In this document: one piece after another, positions 37,821 through 48,303 of the stretch
How the letters are laid out: each line of letters opens with the position of its first letter
How positions within the stretch are numbered: position 1 is the first letter of the stretch
Origin: a bacterium
Lineage (GTDB): Bacteria; SZUA-79; Acidulodesulfobacterales; Acidulodesulfobacteraceae
Direction of reading: 5' to 3'
DNA: 64,000 nucleotides
NCBI GenBank assembly: GCA_021818985.1
Contig: JAKASO010000006.1
Coordinates: 27,195-91,194 of the forward strand
Translations under genes and position numbers: made by a program
The notes under the pieces: generated by a model
Database searches by the model: none
Told to the model about the DNA's origin: nothing
The model's input: only the letters and a program-made list of their open reading frames with translations

Positions 37821-37893
37821 TCTGCCTGCGCATTGTGCTTAATATTTTTGATATTTATTTATAAGGGCGGCAGAGAGAACAAAGCACAAAGGA
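37821..37893 (+). promoter_or_regulatory. Possible structured leader of rpsB
   Basis: Two sets of complementary segments occur in the rpsB leader: TCTGCC (37821-37826) with GGCAGA (37869-37874), and TTGTGCTT (37833-37840) with AAGCACAA (37882-37889). The pairs cross, so together they would form a pseudoknot. The second pair abuts the AAGGAG ribosome site. S2 leaders in other bacteria bind S2 for autoregulation; that role here is inference. Confidence 0.42.
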
Positions 37894-37899
37894 GAAAAA

Positions 37900-38736
37900 A
37901 TGGCATTTAATGTTACAATTAAACAGCTTTTAGAATCGGGGGTCCATTTCGGGCATCAAACAAAGAGATGGAATCCGAAGATGAAGCCTTACATTTACGG
38001 AGCAAGGAACGGGATCTACATTGTAGATCTTCAAAAATCGCTTCCTTACATTAAAAAAGCATACGAAAAAGTGGTAGAAATCATGCAAGGCGGCGGCAAT
38101 ATTCTGTTTATCGGGACAAAAAAGCAGGCGGGAGCGGTGGTTGCCGAAGAAGCGCTCAGGTGCAATATGCCTTATGTTACGGAAAGGTGGCTTGGCGGAA
38201 TGCTGACGAATTTTTCTACCATTAAGCAATCTGTAAGCAGGCTTAATGACCTTGAAGCGCTTAAAAACTCGGAGGAATTTTTAAAATTTACTAAAAAAGA
38301 GATGGCAAGGATGGATAGGGAGATTAAAAAATTACAGCGGGCATTGGGCGGAATAAGACAGATTGAGAAGATCCCTGATAGTGTTTTTATAGTTGATACG
38401 CATCATGAGGTAATAGCCGCTAAAGAAGCTAACCGGCTCAATATTCCCGTTATCGGGATAGTTGATACTAATTCTGATCCGGAACTTGTTGATTATATTA
38501 TTCCGGGCAATGACGATGCGGTTAGATCTATCAAATTGATTAGCGGTATTATAGCCGATGCCGTAATAGAAGGAAGATTAAATTACGAAGCGGCATTAAA
38601 CAGGGCAAAACCATCTCCTTCGGAGACTGATATAACCGAAGATAACTTTACAGTCGCAAACGAACCTGTAGAAAATAACGGGGAAACACTTGTTGTTTCT
38701 AATGAAGACGGCCCTGATGCGGATGTTGCTATTTAA
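37900..38736 (+). CDS. rpsB: Small-subunit ribosomal protein uS2
   Basis: A 278-residue ribosomal protein. The N-terminal LLESGVHFGHQTKRWNPKMKPY (positions about 8-29, of which HFGHQTKRWNPKM is the core) and KKAGAVV, ERWLGGMLTNF and VDTNSDPELVDY are all conserved. The extra C-terminal tail (about 240-278) is acidic and low in complexity. AAAGGAG lies 7-8 bases before the ATG. It leads a run with tsf, pyrH, frr, uppS, cdsA and dxr, the widely conserved translation and lipid operon. Confidence 0.97.
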   Translation: MAFNVTIKQLLESGVHFGHQTKRWNPKMKPYIYGARNGIYIVDLQKSLPYIKKAYEKVVEIMQGGGNILFIGTKKQAGAVVAEEALRCNMPYVTERWLGGMLTNFSTIKQSVSRLNDLEALKNSEEFLKFTKKEMARMDREIKKLQRALGGIRQIEKIPDSVFIVDTHHEVIAAKEANRLNIPVIGIVDTNSDPELVDYIIPGNDDAVRSIKLISGIIADAVIEGRLNYEAALNRAKPSPSETDITEDNFTVANEPVENNGETLVVSNEDGPDADVAI

Positions 38737-38785
38737 CCGCAACTCATAATATACAATACAACGAGATTCGAAAAGGAGGATATAA

Positions 38786-39391
38786 TTGGAAAAATCGTCA
38801 AGCATTGATGCGGTAATGGTTAAAACTTTACGGCAGATGACAGGAGTTGGTTTTGTAGATTGCAAAAATGCTCTTGTTGAAACAGGCGGGAATTTAGATA
38901 AAGCTGTTGAGGTCTTGAGAAAAAGAGGACTTGCAAAAGCTCAAAAAAAGGCTTTTCGTGAAACAAAGGAAGGGCTAGTTTACTCGTATATCCATGCCGG
39001 CGGAAGGATAGGTGTCCTAATCGAAATAAATTGCGAAACCGATTTTGTTGCAAGGACAGATGAATTTCACGAATTGGCAAAAAACATTGCTATGCATATA
39101 GCAGCAGCAAATCCGCTTTTTATTGAAAGAGAATTTGTTCCGGCCGAACTTACGGCGAAAGAAAAAGAGATATACAAAGACCAATTGGCCTCTATGGACA
39201 AGCCCCAAACAGTTAAAGAAAAAATAGTTGAAGGAAAATTGGAGAAATATTTTCAGGAGGTATGCCTGTTAGAACAGCCGTTTATAAAAGACCCGTCAAA
39301 GAATATTGCAACAGTAATTGATCAGGCTATAGCAAAGTTAGGTGAAAATATAGTGGTTAAAAGATATGTAAGGTACCAGCTTGGGGAATAA
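38786..39391 (+). CDS. tsf: Translation elongation factor EF-Ts
   Basis: A 201-residue nucleotide-exchange factor for EF-Tu. The N-terminal UBA-like domain includes [16 protein letters not shown] and LRKRGLAKA; the core has the TDFVART motif that inserts in EF-Tu. It is the short form, lacking part of the C-terminal core present in the E. coli protein of about 280 residues. The start is a TTG, placed 6 bases after a perfect AGGAGG. It follows rpsB by 49 bases. Confidence 0.96.
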   Translation: MEKSSSIDAVMVKTLRQMTGVGFVDCKNALVETGGNLDKAVEVLRKRGLAKAQKKAFRETKEGLVYSYIHAGGRIGVLIEINCETDFVARTDEFHELAKNIAMHIAAANPLFIEREFVPAELTAKEKEIYKDQLASMDKPQTVKEKIVEGKLEKYFQEVCLLEQPFIKDPSKNIATVIDQAIAKLGENIVVKRYVRYQLGE

Positions 39392-39404
39392 CTTGGGGAA
39401 TAAG

Positions 39405-40130
39405 ATGAAAGAACTTCCATATAAAAGGATATTACTTAAGGTAAGCGGGGAAGCACTTTCAGGCGGGGAAAAGTGTGGCATAGATTCCGAAATTATCCAT
39501 TTTGTTTCTCATGAAATAAGTTCGGTAGCCGATCTCGGTGTCGAAATTGCCGTTGTGATCGGTGGAGGCAATATTTTTAGGGGATTTAACTCTTATTCAA
39601 ACGGCCTCGGCATCGAAAGATCCTCTGCCGATTATATGGGCATGCTTGCAACCGTCATCAATGCCCTTGCATTACAGGCAAGTCTTGAAGATATCGGGAT
39701 TATATCAAGGGTTCAAACGGCTATAACCATGCAGCAGGTAGCTGAACCATATATAAGGCGAAGAGCCTTAAGGCATCTGGAAAAAAAAAGGGTGGTTATC
39801 TTTGCGGCGGGAACGGGCAATCCTTATTTTACTACCGATACGGCGGCATCTTTAAGGGCTATGGAGATTCACGCAAATGTCATACTTAAAGCGACAAGAA
39901 TCAATGGGGTTTACGATATGGATCCGTTAGTCTATAAAAATGCTGTTAAATACTCAGAACTTTCTTATATAGACGTCCTTAGCAAGAATCTTAAAGTTAT
40001 GGATTCTACGTCAATTTCCATGTGCATGGATAATAGTCTTCCTATTATTGTTTTTAACCTGCTTATTCCGGGAAATCTTTTAAGGGTTGTTAAAGGAGAG
40101 CCGATTGGAACAATCATCGGCAATATATAA
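39405..40130 (+). CDS. pyrH: UMP kinase PyrH
   Basis: A 241-residue hexameric kinase forming UDP from UMP. The N-terminal [13 protein letters not shown] and the GGGNIFRG and [15 protein letters not shown] motifs are conserved, and [16 protein letters not shown] occurs near the C-terminus. The ATG at 39405 has GGGGAA just before it and gives the usual length; an upstream TTG at 39381 would overlap tsf. It ends 23 bases before frr. Confidence 0.95.
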   Translation: MKELPYKRILLKVSGEALSGGEKCGIDSEIIHFVSHEISSVADLGVEIAVVIGGGNIFRGFNSYSNGLGIERSSADYMGMLATVINALALQASLEDIGIISRVQTAITMQQVAEPYIRRRALRHLEKKRVVIFAAGTGNPYFTTDTAASLRAMEIHANVILKATRINGVYDMDPLVYKNAVKYSELSYIDVLSKNLKVMDSTSISMCMDNSLPIIVFNLLIPGNLLRVVKGEPIGTIIGNI

Positions 40131-40153
40131 GAAGTTAAAAATTGGCGGTTTAA

Positions 40154-40714
40154 ATGAACGAAAACGAGTTTATTTCCGGATTAAAGATTGATATGGCCAA
40201 GACGGTCGAAAGCTATAAAAAGGAACTTTCGAGGTTAAGGACTGGCAGGGCGTCAAGCGCTTTGATAGAAAATGTAAATGTCGAATATTACGGGGCTGTT
40301 TCCCCGCTGATCAGGCTCGCCTCGGTATCCATAGCGGATAGCCGGACGCTTATAATACATCCGTGGGATGCGAGTTCTCTTGGCAATATCGAGAAAGCCA
40401 TTCAAAAACATGATTCTTCGTTAAATCCCTCAAACGACGGGAAAAGTATCACTATAGTCACTCCTTCCCTTACCGAAGAAAGAAGAAAGGAAATTATAAA
40501 ACAGATCGGTAAACTTTCTGAATCTATAAAACAGGAACTCAGAAATATAAGGCGCATTGCAAATGAAAAAATAAAAACATTGGAAAAAGAAAAAGAACTC
40601 TCGGAAGATGCTTCCTTTAAACTTCAGAAAAAGGTTCAGGAGACAACTGATAATTTTACCGAAGAAATAAATAAAATTACGCGAAATAAAGAAAAGGAAA
40701 TTATGGAAGTTTGA
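40154..40714 (+). CDS. frr: Ribosome recycling factor
   Basis: A 186-residue factor that splits post-termination ribosomes with EF-G. Domain I contains LRTGRASSALIENVNVEYYG (positions about 27-46) and LTEERRKEIIKQIGKL near 110-125; domain II has LRLAS- and DSRTLIIHPWD-type segments. Full length. It lies in the usual order between pyrH and uppS, with 10 bases between stop and the next ATG. Confidence 0.96.
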   Translation: MNENEFISGLKIDMAKTVESYKKELSRLRTGRASSALIENVNVEYYGAVSPLIRLASVSIADSRTLIIHPWDASSLGNIEKAIQKHDSSLNPSNDGKSITIVTPSLTEERRKEIIKQIGKLSESIKQELRNIRRIANEKIKTLEKEKELSEDASFKLQKKVQETTDNFTEEINKITRNKEKEIMEV

Positions 40715-40724
40715 AATATAAAAA

Positions 40725-41453
40725 ATGCATAAAAAGATCGTCTTCAAAAATTTACCGAAACATCTTGCCGTTATAATGGACGGGAATGGCAGGTGGGCTA
40801 AAAATAGGAATTTAGAGAGGATCGAGGGTCATATTCAGGGTATCATGGCTTTAAAGAGACTGCTTAAATCTACTATGGAATTTGGCATAAAATATGTTAC
40901 GGCTTTTGCTTTCTCATCGGAAAACTGGCAGAGATCGAAAAAAGAAGTAGATGCTTTAATGAACCTTTTGGAAAAATATATAAAATTAGAACTTCCCAAC
41001 CTCATTAGAAATAAAATATGCCTGAAAGTTATAGGAAATATTGAAAAATTACCTGTTTCTACCAAAAAAATCCTGCAGGATGCCACTTATCAAACATCCC
41101 GCTTTAATGATTTTTTTTTGACGCTTGCCTTAAGCTACGGTTCCCGCGAAGAGATTCTTAGCGCCGCTATTCATATTGCCGAAGATTTTAAAAAAGGGAT
41201 AATTAAAAATAAAAATGTGATTCAAGAAGGATTTTTTGCCTCATATCTCTACGGCGGGGACATTCCGAATCCCGACTTTCTTATAAGAACAAGCGGCGAA
41301 AAAAGAGTATCTAATTTTATGCTATGGCAGATCGCTTATACAGAAATATACTTTACCAAAACATTATGGCCGGATTTTGGTCGAAAACATTTAATAACCG
41401 CGCTTAAAAATTATGAAACAAGAGTCAGAAGATTTGGAAAGGCAGAGATTTAA
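40725..41453 (+). CDS. uppS: Isoprenyl transferase UppS
   Basis: A 242-residue cis-prenyltransferase that makes undecaprenyl diphosphate, the glycan carrier for peptidoglycan and surface polysaccharides. VIMDGNGRWA (about residues 15-24) holds the catalytic Asp, FAFSSENW follows, and the C-terminal PDFLIRTSGEKRVSNFMLWQ and LWPDF motifs are intact. The 3' end overlaps the cdsA start by 41 bases, which implies strict coupling or a later cdsA start. Confidence 0.95.
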   Translation: MHKKIVFKNLPKHLAVIMDGNGRWAKNRNLERIEGHIQGIMALKRLLKSTMEFGIKYVTAFAFSSENWQRSKKEVDALMNLLEKYIKLELPNLIRNKICLKVIGNIEKLPVSTKKILQDATYQTSRFNDFFLTLALSYGSREEILSAAIHIAEDFKKGIIKNKNVIQEGFFASYLYGGDIPNPDFLIRTSGEKRVSNFMLWQIAYTEIYFTKTLWPDFGRKHLITALKNYETRVRRFGKAEI

Positions 41454-42252
41454 TATAATAAGATTCTTCGCGGGGATCAGTTTCGGCATTATTATTATAC
41501 TATCTGTCCTTTTACTTAATAAACTGGGTTTTTTTTTTATTTGTGCAGTTTTAATAGTAATTTCGGTATATGAGCTTTTTTTTATTTATGATCTTAATGC
41601 TCCGGAACACTTTATCTTTCCTGCCGTTCTATCTGTAATAACCGCTTATGTTTATGTTTTTTTTGGAGGCCGTTTCCTAATCCCTGTTTTTTTTATATCT
41701 ATTTTTTTAATTCTCTTAAAAGGTATCCTGTTTTTTGATAAAAAAAGCGGGCTTAGCTTCTTAATAGGCACCTTTGCTATTATATACGCCGGTTTTTTTT
41801 TATCATTCCTTTTAAAAATATTTGATTTGCCTGATGGCCGGCTTCTTCTTCTTCTTCTATTTGCTCTTGTATGGGCATCGGATATTTTTGCTTATTATGG
41901 CGGAAGGCATTTCGGCAGACATAAATTATATGAATCCTTAAGCCCGAAAAAGACCGTTGAAGGAGCTCTTTTCGGGTTTATCTTTGCGATTTTTACTGCG
42001 CTTATTTTTAAAGCTGTCGTGTTTGAACATAATAAATTGAATATCCTTTGGTATGTTTTTATTTGTGCAATTACCGTTATTGCAGGTATAATAGGAGATC
42101 TGGCGGAATCCCTTATAAAAAGAAGTGGCGGAAAGAAAGACTCCGGTCGTTTAATTCCGGGTCACGGCGGTATTCTCGACAGAATAGATAGTCTGATTCT
42201 TGCCGCTCCTTCATTTTATTTTCTCCTTTTATTTGTGCTGCAAAAAAAATAA
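41413..42252 (+). CDS. cdsA: Phosphatidate cytidylyltransferase CdsA
   Basis: A 279-residue inner-membrane enzyme making CDP-diacylglycerol. It has about seven membrane helices. The C-terminal signature includes SDIFAYYGGRHFGRHKL, SPKKTVEGA and the CDP-alcohol motif KDSGRLIPGHGGILDRIDS. The ATG at 41413 lies within the end of uppS; an internal TTG at 41434 is another possible start. The order uppS-cdsA-dxr is widely conserved. Confidence 0.93.
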   Translation: MKQESEDLERQRFNIIRFFAGISFGIIIILSVLLLNKLGFFFICAVLIVISVYELFFIYDLNAPEHFIFPAVLSVITAYVYVFFGGRFLIPVFFISIFLILLKGILFFDKKSGLSFLIGTFAIIYAGFFLSFLLKIFDLPDGRLLLLLLFALVWASDIFAYYGGRHFGRHKLYESLSPKKTVEGALFGFIFAIFTALIFKAVVFEHNKLNILWYVFICAITVIAGIIGDLAESLIKRSGGKKDSGRLIPGHGGILDRIDSLILAAPSFYFLLLFVLQKK

Positions 42253-42264
42253 TCTGACGAGTTT

Positions 42265-43419
42265 ATGAAAAATATATTTTTAGCAGGTTCTACCGGATCG
42301 ATTGGACAAAATGCAATAAGCGTGGCGAGGCTTCATCCGGACTATCTAAACATCACGGCTATAGCCGCAGGACATTATTCTTTGGAACTGATCCGCCAGG
42401 TGATTGATTTAAAGCCGTTATACTGCGTAGTTGGTCCTGCCGAAGATTCCGTTAGAATAAAGGCTGAGCTGAGCACTTTTAAAAATATAAATACCGAGGT
42501 TCTTTGCGGTGAAGCCGGATTAAAAGAAGTCGCATCATCCGATAAAGTCAATGTGGTATTAAATGCCGTAAGCGGTTCTTCGGGGCTCATGCTATCTTAT
42601 TGGGCGCTTCTTTTTTCAAAAGAACTTGCCCTGGCAAATAAAGAATCCCTTGTGATGGCAGGGGAAGTGCTTAGCCGGATGGCTATTCACTCATCCTGCC
42701 GGATTGTTCCCATTGATTCCGAACATTCCGCTATTTTTCAATGTTTGAACTGCGGGGTTAAAAAAGATGTCAAGAGATTAATACTGACCGCTTCTGGTGG
42801 GCCGTTCTTTAGAATGAATCTTAAGGATATGGACAAGATAACGAAAGAAATGGCTTTAAGCCATCCGAGGTGGAAAATGGGGAAAAAGATTTCGATAGAT
42901 TCTTCCACTCTTGCCAATAAAGGGCTTGAGATCATCGAGGCACATTATTTGTTCGGCATCGGAGAAAAAAATATCGAAGTCTTGATCCACCCCGAAGCGG
43001 TGATCCATTCAATGGTGGAATACGTTGACGGCTCTATTATAGCTCAGCTTGCCGTAACCGATATGAAGGGTCCTATAGGTTATGCCCTGTCATATCCAGA
43101 AAGATTTGAAAATTTAATGGAAACTATCGATCTGGCAAAGGTCGGCAAGATAGAATTTTTTAAACCTGATTTTAAAAAGTTCCCATTCATCGGTCTTGCA
43201 AGGGATGCTTTAAGGATTAACAAAAGTATGCCCTGTGTTTTCAGTACTGCCAACGAATTTTTTGTGGAAAAATTTCTGGAAGGCAAGGTTAATTTTACCG
43301 GCATTGCCGTAAATGTCGAAAAAGTTATGTGCGCTCATTTGCCGTTCGAACTTAATGCGATCGAAGATGTTCTTGGAGCAAAAAAAATTGCACTCGAACT
43401 GTCCGCCAAAGTTCTTTAA
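42265..43419 (+). CDS. dxr: 1-deoxy-D-xylulose 5-phosphate reductoisomerase
   Basis: A 384-residue NADPH enzyme making 2-C-methyl-D-erythritol 4-phosphate, the committed step of the non-mevalonate isoprenoid pathway. The N-terminal GSTGSIGQNA binds NADPH. LALANKESLVMAG, PIDSEHSAIFQC and ATVASGGPF-like ILTASGGPFF are conserved, and KMGKKISIDSSTLANKGLE lies before the C-terminal domain. It ends the conserved run; rseP, usually the next gene, is absent. Confidence 0.95.
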   Translation: MKNIFLAGSTGSIGQNAISVARLHPDYLNITAIAAGHYSLELIRQVIDLKPLYCVVGPAEDSVRIKAELSTFKNINTEVLCGEAGLKEVASSDKVNVVLNAVSGSSGLMLSYWALLFSKELALANKESLVMAGEVLSRMAIHSSCRIVPIDSEHSAIFQCLNCGVKKDVKRLILTASGGPFFRMNLKDMDKITKEMALSHPRWKMGKKISIDSSTLANKGLEIIEAHYLFGIGEKNIEVLIHPEAVIHSMVEYVDGSIIAQLAVTDMKGPIGYALSYPERFENLMETIDLAKVGKIEFFKPDFKKFPFIGLARDALRINKSMPCVFSTANEFFVEKFLEGKVNFTGIAVNVEKVMCAHLPFELNAIEDVLGAKKIALELSAKVL

Positions 43420-43461
43420 ATTCTAAATTAATCAACCTGTTTATTAAGATGGCTGGCTTCC

Positions 43462-43593
43462 TTAGTATTTTATTTCGACGGGAGTGTCTATTATTATTAG
43501 ATCAATCAGTTTTAGAATGCCGTCTTTAAGGTATATGTATATATTTATCTTTTGTTTAACAAGAGAGTTTAAAAGATCGTGAACCGCAGGCAT
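43462..43593 (-). pseudogene. 43-codon Hfq-like (Sm-type) short reading frame
   Basis: A 43-codon open frame on the minus strand between dxr and the gamma-carbonic anhydrase-like gene. Residues 7-23 read LLNSLVKQKINIYIYLK, followed by DGILKL. This resembles the start of Hfq, [22 protein letters not shown], at both identical (L, N, L, K, I-Y-L, G-I) and similar positions. The frame then stops before the second half of an Sm fold. No Shine-Dalgarno site precedes the ATG at 43593. It may be a decayed or truncated hfq, or chance; the resemblance is by eye only. Confidence 0.3.
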
Positions 43594-43708
43594 AGTTATT
43601 ATATAATATATTTAATTTAATAATTTTTTGTGGCAATTTGTAGAAATTTATAGATAAGTGCATGTAATTGACAATAGTTATATAATAAATTTACACCTGG
43701 AGGCATTA

Positions 43709-44224
43709 ATGATCGTTGAAAGTTACCTTGGTAAGTTTCCGAAGATCCATGAAACTGTTTATTTATGCGATAACATAGTTCTTGTAGGGGATGTTGAAAT
43801 AGGAAAAAACTCAAGCGTCTGGTATGGAAGCGTTATACGCGGCGACGTCAATTACATACGCATAGGGAAAAGGACAAATATTCAGGATAACAGCGTTCTG
43901 CATGTCCTTCATCATACCGCCCCTTTAATAATAGGGGATAATGTAACTATAGGTCACAGCGTAAATCTGCACGGCTGCAATATCAGCGATAACTGCCTTA
44001 TAGGCATCGGAGTTATAATTTTAACCGGTGCGGTAATAGGGAAAAATTGCCTTATAGCTGCCGGCACAGTTATCAGAGAAGGCTATGTCGTCCCAGACGG
44101 AAGCCTTGTTGCGGGTTTGCCTGGTGTGGTTAAAAGGCGGCTTTCCGAAGAAGAGCTGGGATATATCAGTTCTTCAGCACAAAATTATGTGGATTATGTA
44201 AAAAATTACAGGATGAAGAAGTAA
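43709..44224 (+). CDS. Gamma-carbonic-anhydrase-like hexapeptide protein
   Basis: A 171-residue left-handed beta-helix protein with hexapeptide repeats. Metal-binding histidines are seen in VLHVLHH and in VTIGHSVNLHGC, so the trimeric zinc or iron site could be complete. The family includes YrdA and PaaY, and whether this one hydrates CO2 is not known. TGGAGG at 43698-43703 lies 5 bases before the ATG at 43709, so the 17 additional in-frame residues upstream are not used. The next gene begins 34 bases later. Confidence 0.88.
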   Translation: MIVESYLGKFPKIHETVYLCDNIVLVGDVEIGKNSSVWYGSVIRGDVNYIRIGKRTNIQDNSVLHVLHHTAPLIIGDNVTIGHSVNLHGCNISDNCLIGIGVIILTGAVIGKNCLIAAGTVIREGYVVPDGSLVAGLPGVVKRRLSEEELGYISSSAQNYVDYVKNYRMKK

Positions 44225-44258
44225 ATAATAAAGAAATAATAAATAATTAGATGAAAAC

Positions 44259-45188
44259 ATGCTTGCTTCGATTGATATAGGAACGAACACGATAAGATGT
44301 ATTGTAGTTAATTCAAGAAATGATGTTTTACAGCCCTTGTTCGTTGATATGAAAATAATACGGCTTGGTGAAAATTTTAAAAACAGCGGGTTTATTACTG
44401 AAAATGCGATTAACAGGGTAATAAACGGGATAAAATCATATCTTAAAATAATCAAAGATTACGGGATAAATAAATCGGATATTGTTGTAACCGGAACAAG
44501 CGTTATGCGCGATGCCCCCAACGGAAAGAATGTAGCTGAAATAATAAAAAATGAAACGGGAATTGATGTCCACATTATCAGCGGCGAACAGGAGGCAGAT
44601 ATAACATTGTCCGGTATTTCATCATGCTTTGAAGATCTGGATGAATTTTATGCTATTGATATCGGTGGCGGCTCAACCGAATTTATGTATTACAGGAACG
44701 GCAGGTCCATCTGGAAACGCAGTCTTAATATGGGTGTTGTTCATCTGACAGAGGAGTATATCAAGTCTGATCCGGTATCGCAGGGCGATCTTTTAACTTT
44801 AGAAAAAATTATAAAAGATAATCTTTCAGTCCTTAAAAATGATTTGAATAAAGCTGGCATTTTAATAGAACCTTTAAGATTACTGGGAACTGCCGGCACT
44901 GTTTCAACTCTTGCAATGATAGATATGGGGATTATGAATTACGATCGTCTTAAGCTGCACGGCTATAAACTAAAAAAAGAAAATGTAAGAAAAATATACA
45001 AAATGTTTATTGACCTTAAGGTGCAGGACAGGATGAAGATAAAAGGGCTTGAAAAAGGCAGGGAAGATCTTGTTGTTAGCGGAACCGCCATTTGCCTTAA
45101 AAGTATGGAATTTTTTGGAGTGGAAAGCATAACCGTTTCTGAATGCGGCCTTCTTGAAGGACTTATCGGTTATAAGATTGGTCTATGA
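44259..45188 (+). CDS. Exopolyphosphatase/pppGpp phosphohydrolase (Ppx/GppA) family protein
   Basis: A 309-residue ASKHA-fold phosphatase. ASIDIGTNTIRCIVV is the phosphate-1 motif, GEQEADITLSGI the linker, IDIGGGSTEF the phosphate-2 motif, and LLGTAGTVSTLAM a late conserved block. It has only the N-terminal ATPase-like two lobes, without the C-terminal HD domain of E. coli Ppx. This short form occurs in many bacteria and may hydrolyse polyphosphate or pppGpp. It is upstream of guaB and guaA, whose products feed GTP synthesis. Confidence 0.9.
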   Translation: MLASIDIGTNTIRCIVVNSRNDVLQPLFVDMKIIRLGENFKNSGFITENAINRVINGIKSYLKIIKDYGINKSDIVVTGTSVMRDAPNGKNVAEIIKNETGIDVHIISGEQEADITLSGISSCFEDLDEFYAIDIGGGSTEFMYYRNGRSIWKRSLNMGVVHLTEEYIKSDPVSQGDLLTLEKIIKDNLSVLKNDLNKAGILIEPLRLLGTAGTVSTLAMIDMGIMNYDRLKLHGYKLKKENVRKIYKMFIDLKVQDRMKIKGLEKGREDLVVSGTAICLKSMEFFGVESITVSECGLLEGLIGYKIGL

Positions 45189-45227
45189 TATAAAATATAA
45201 TAAAAATAAGAGGCTAATGAGGGGTGA

Positions 45228-46688
<1,461 letters not shown>

Positions 46689-46757
46689 AAAGAACGAGGA
46701 AGAGAAAAACGAAAAACTACAGGGATTTAAAAAAGATTTACTCCCTTTAAACTATTA

Positions 46758-48299
46758 ATGGAAATAAATTCGTCAAAGGTACTAATAATTGATTTCGGTT
46801 CTCAATATACACAGCTTATTGCTAGAAAGATAAGGGAAAGTGGAGTATATTGCGAGATATATCCGTTTTCAACGCCGGTTAAAAAAATAAAAGATTTTGG
46901 TCCTTCCGCTTTAGTGCTTTCCGGCGGACCGTCTTCCGTTTATGATAAAAATGCCCCTTTGGTACCTAAAGAACTTTTTGATCTGAATATCCCTTTTTTG
47001 GGTATATGTTACGGAATGCAGCTTATGGCATACCTCTTTTCTGGTGCTGTCGAACCTGCAAAGAACAGGGAATATGGCCATTCAAAATTGCAGATTACTC
47101 ATAACAGCAAACTTTTTGAAGGCTGTAATCCTGCTGCGGTATGGATGAGCCACGGAGATCTTATAGTTGTGCCTCCGCAAGGTTTTGTGGTTACGTCGGC
47201 AACCGAAAATTGCGCTGCTGCTTCATTTGAAAACGTTGAAAAGAAACTATACGGTCTTCAATTTCATCCTGAAGTTGCTCATACCGTTTGCGGCCGCAGG
47301 ATACTTGAAAATTTTTTATTTGGAGTGGCCGGTTTTAAGAAAAATTGGAAAATATCTGATATTATAAAAGAGAAGATAAGTGATATTGAGCGGATGGTAA
47401 ACGGAGGAAAGGTGGTATGCGCTTTATCGGGAGGGGTTGATTCGACAGTTGCTGCCGTGCTTGCTCATAAGGCTATCAATGGAAGATTGACGTGCATTTT
47501 TGTTGATAACGGCCTTTTAAGGGAAAATGAAGGGAATAATATACTTAAGTTTTACCGCGAAAATTTGCACTTAAAGGTTAAGTTCGTAAAAGCCGGAAAA
47601 GTATTTTTAAATTCTTTAAAGGGCGTAAAAAATCCTGAAAAAAAAAGAAAAATAATAGGCAAGCTTTTTATCAATATTTTTGAAAATGAAGCAAAAAAGA
47701 TAAAAGGTGCGCGCTACCTTATTCAAGGAACTCTTTACCCTGATGTTATTGAATCTATACCGGTTTATGGTGCTTCAAGCGTTATCAAAAGTCATCACAA
47801 TGTTGGCGGACTTCCAAAGAAATTAAATTTAAAATTAATTGAGCCCCTTAGAGAGCTGTTCAAGGATGAGGTTCGTAAAATAGGCAATAAATTAGACATC
47901 CCGTCTGAAATAATAGAAAGGCAGCCTTTTCCAGGTCCCGGACTTGCTGTCAGGATCATGGGCGATATAACTGCTGCAAGGCTGAATATTTTAAGGAAAG
48001 CCGATTTGATAGTTACGGATGAAATTAAAAAGAGCGGGCTTTATAATGATCTGTGGCAGTCATTTCCGGTTCTCGTGCCGGTTAAAACGGTCGGAGTTAT
48101 GGGCGATAAGAGAAGTTACGAATCAGTAATCGCTTTAAGGGCTGTTAAATCCTCAGACGGAATGACTGCGGATTTTGCTGAAATAGATTATGATGTTTTA
48201 AGAAAAATATCTTCAAGAATAATATCGGAAATCAAGGGGGTAAACAGGGTAGTTTACGATATATCCTCTAAACCGCCCTCCACTATAGAATGGGAGTAA
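46758..48299 (+). CDS. guaA: GMP synthase (glutamine-hydrolysing) GuaA
   Basis: A 513-residue amidotransferase. The class-I glutaminase domain (about 1-190) has [13 protein letters not shown] with its Cys and [10 protein letters not shown] with the His and Glu. The ATP pyrophosphatase domain contains [14 protein letters not shown], and the C-terminal dimerisation domain ends [10 protein letters not shown]. It aminates XMP to GMP. The stop is 4 bases before the dnaE start, which suggests continued transcription. Confidence 0.96.
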   Translation: MEINSSKVLIIDFGSQYTQLIARKIRESGVYCEIYPFSTPVKKIKDFGPSALVLSGGPSSVYDKNAPLVPKELFDLNIPFLGICYGMQLMAYLFSGAVEPAKNREYGHSKLQITHNSKLFEGCNPAAVWMSHGDLIVVPPQGFVVTSATENCAAASFENVEKKLYGLQFHPEVAHTVCGRRILENFLFGVAGFKKNWKISDIIKEKISDIERMVNGGKVVCALSGGVDSTVAAVLAHKAINGRLTCIFVDNGLLRENEGNNILKFYRENLHLKVKFVKAGKVFLNSLKGVKNPEKKRKIIGKLFINIFENEAKKIKGARYLIQGTLYPDVIESIPVYGASSVIKSHHNVGGLPKKLNLKLIEPLRELFKDEVRKIGNKLDIPSEIIERQPFPGPGLAVRIMGDITAARLNILRKADLIVTDEIKKSGLYNDLWQSFPVLVPVKTVGVMGDKRSYESVIALRAVKSSDGMTADFAEIDYDVLRKISSRIISEIKGVNRVVYDISSKPPSTIEWE

Positions 48300-48303
48300 A
48301 TGC

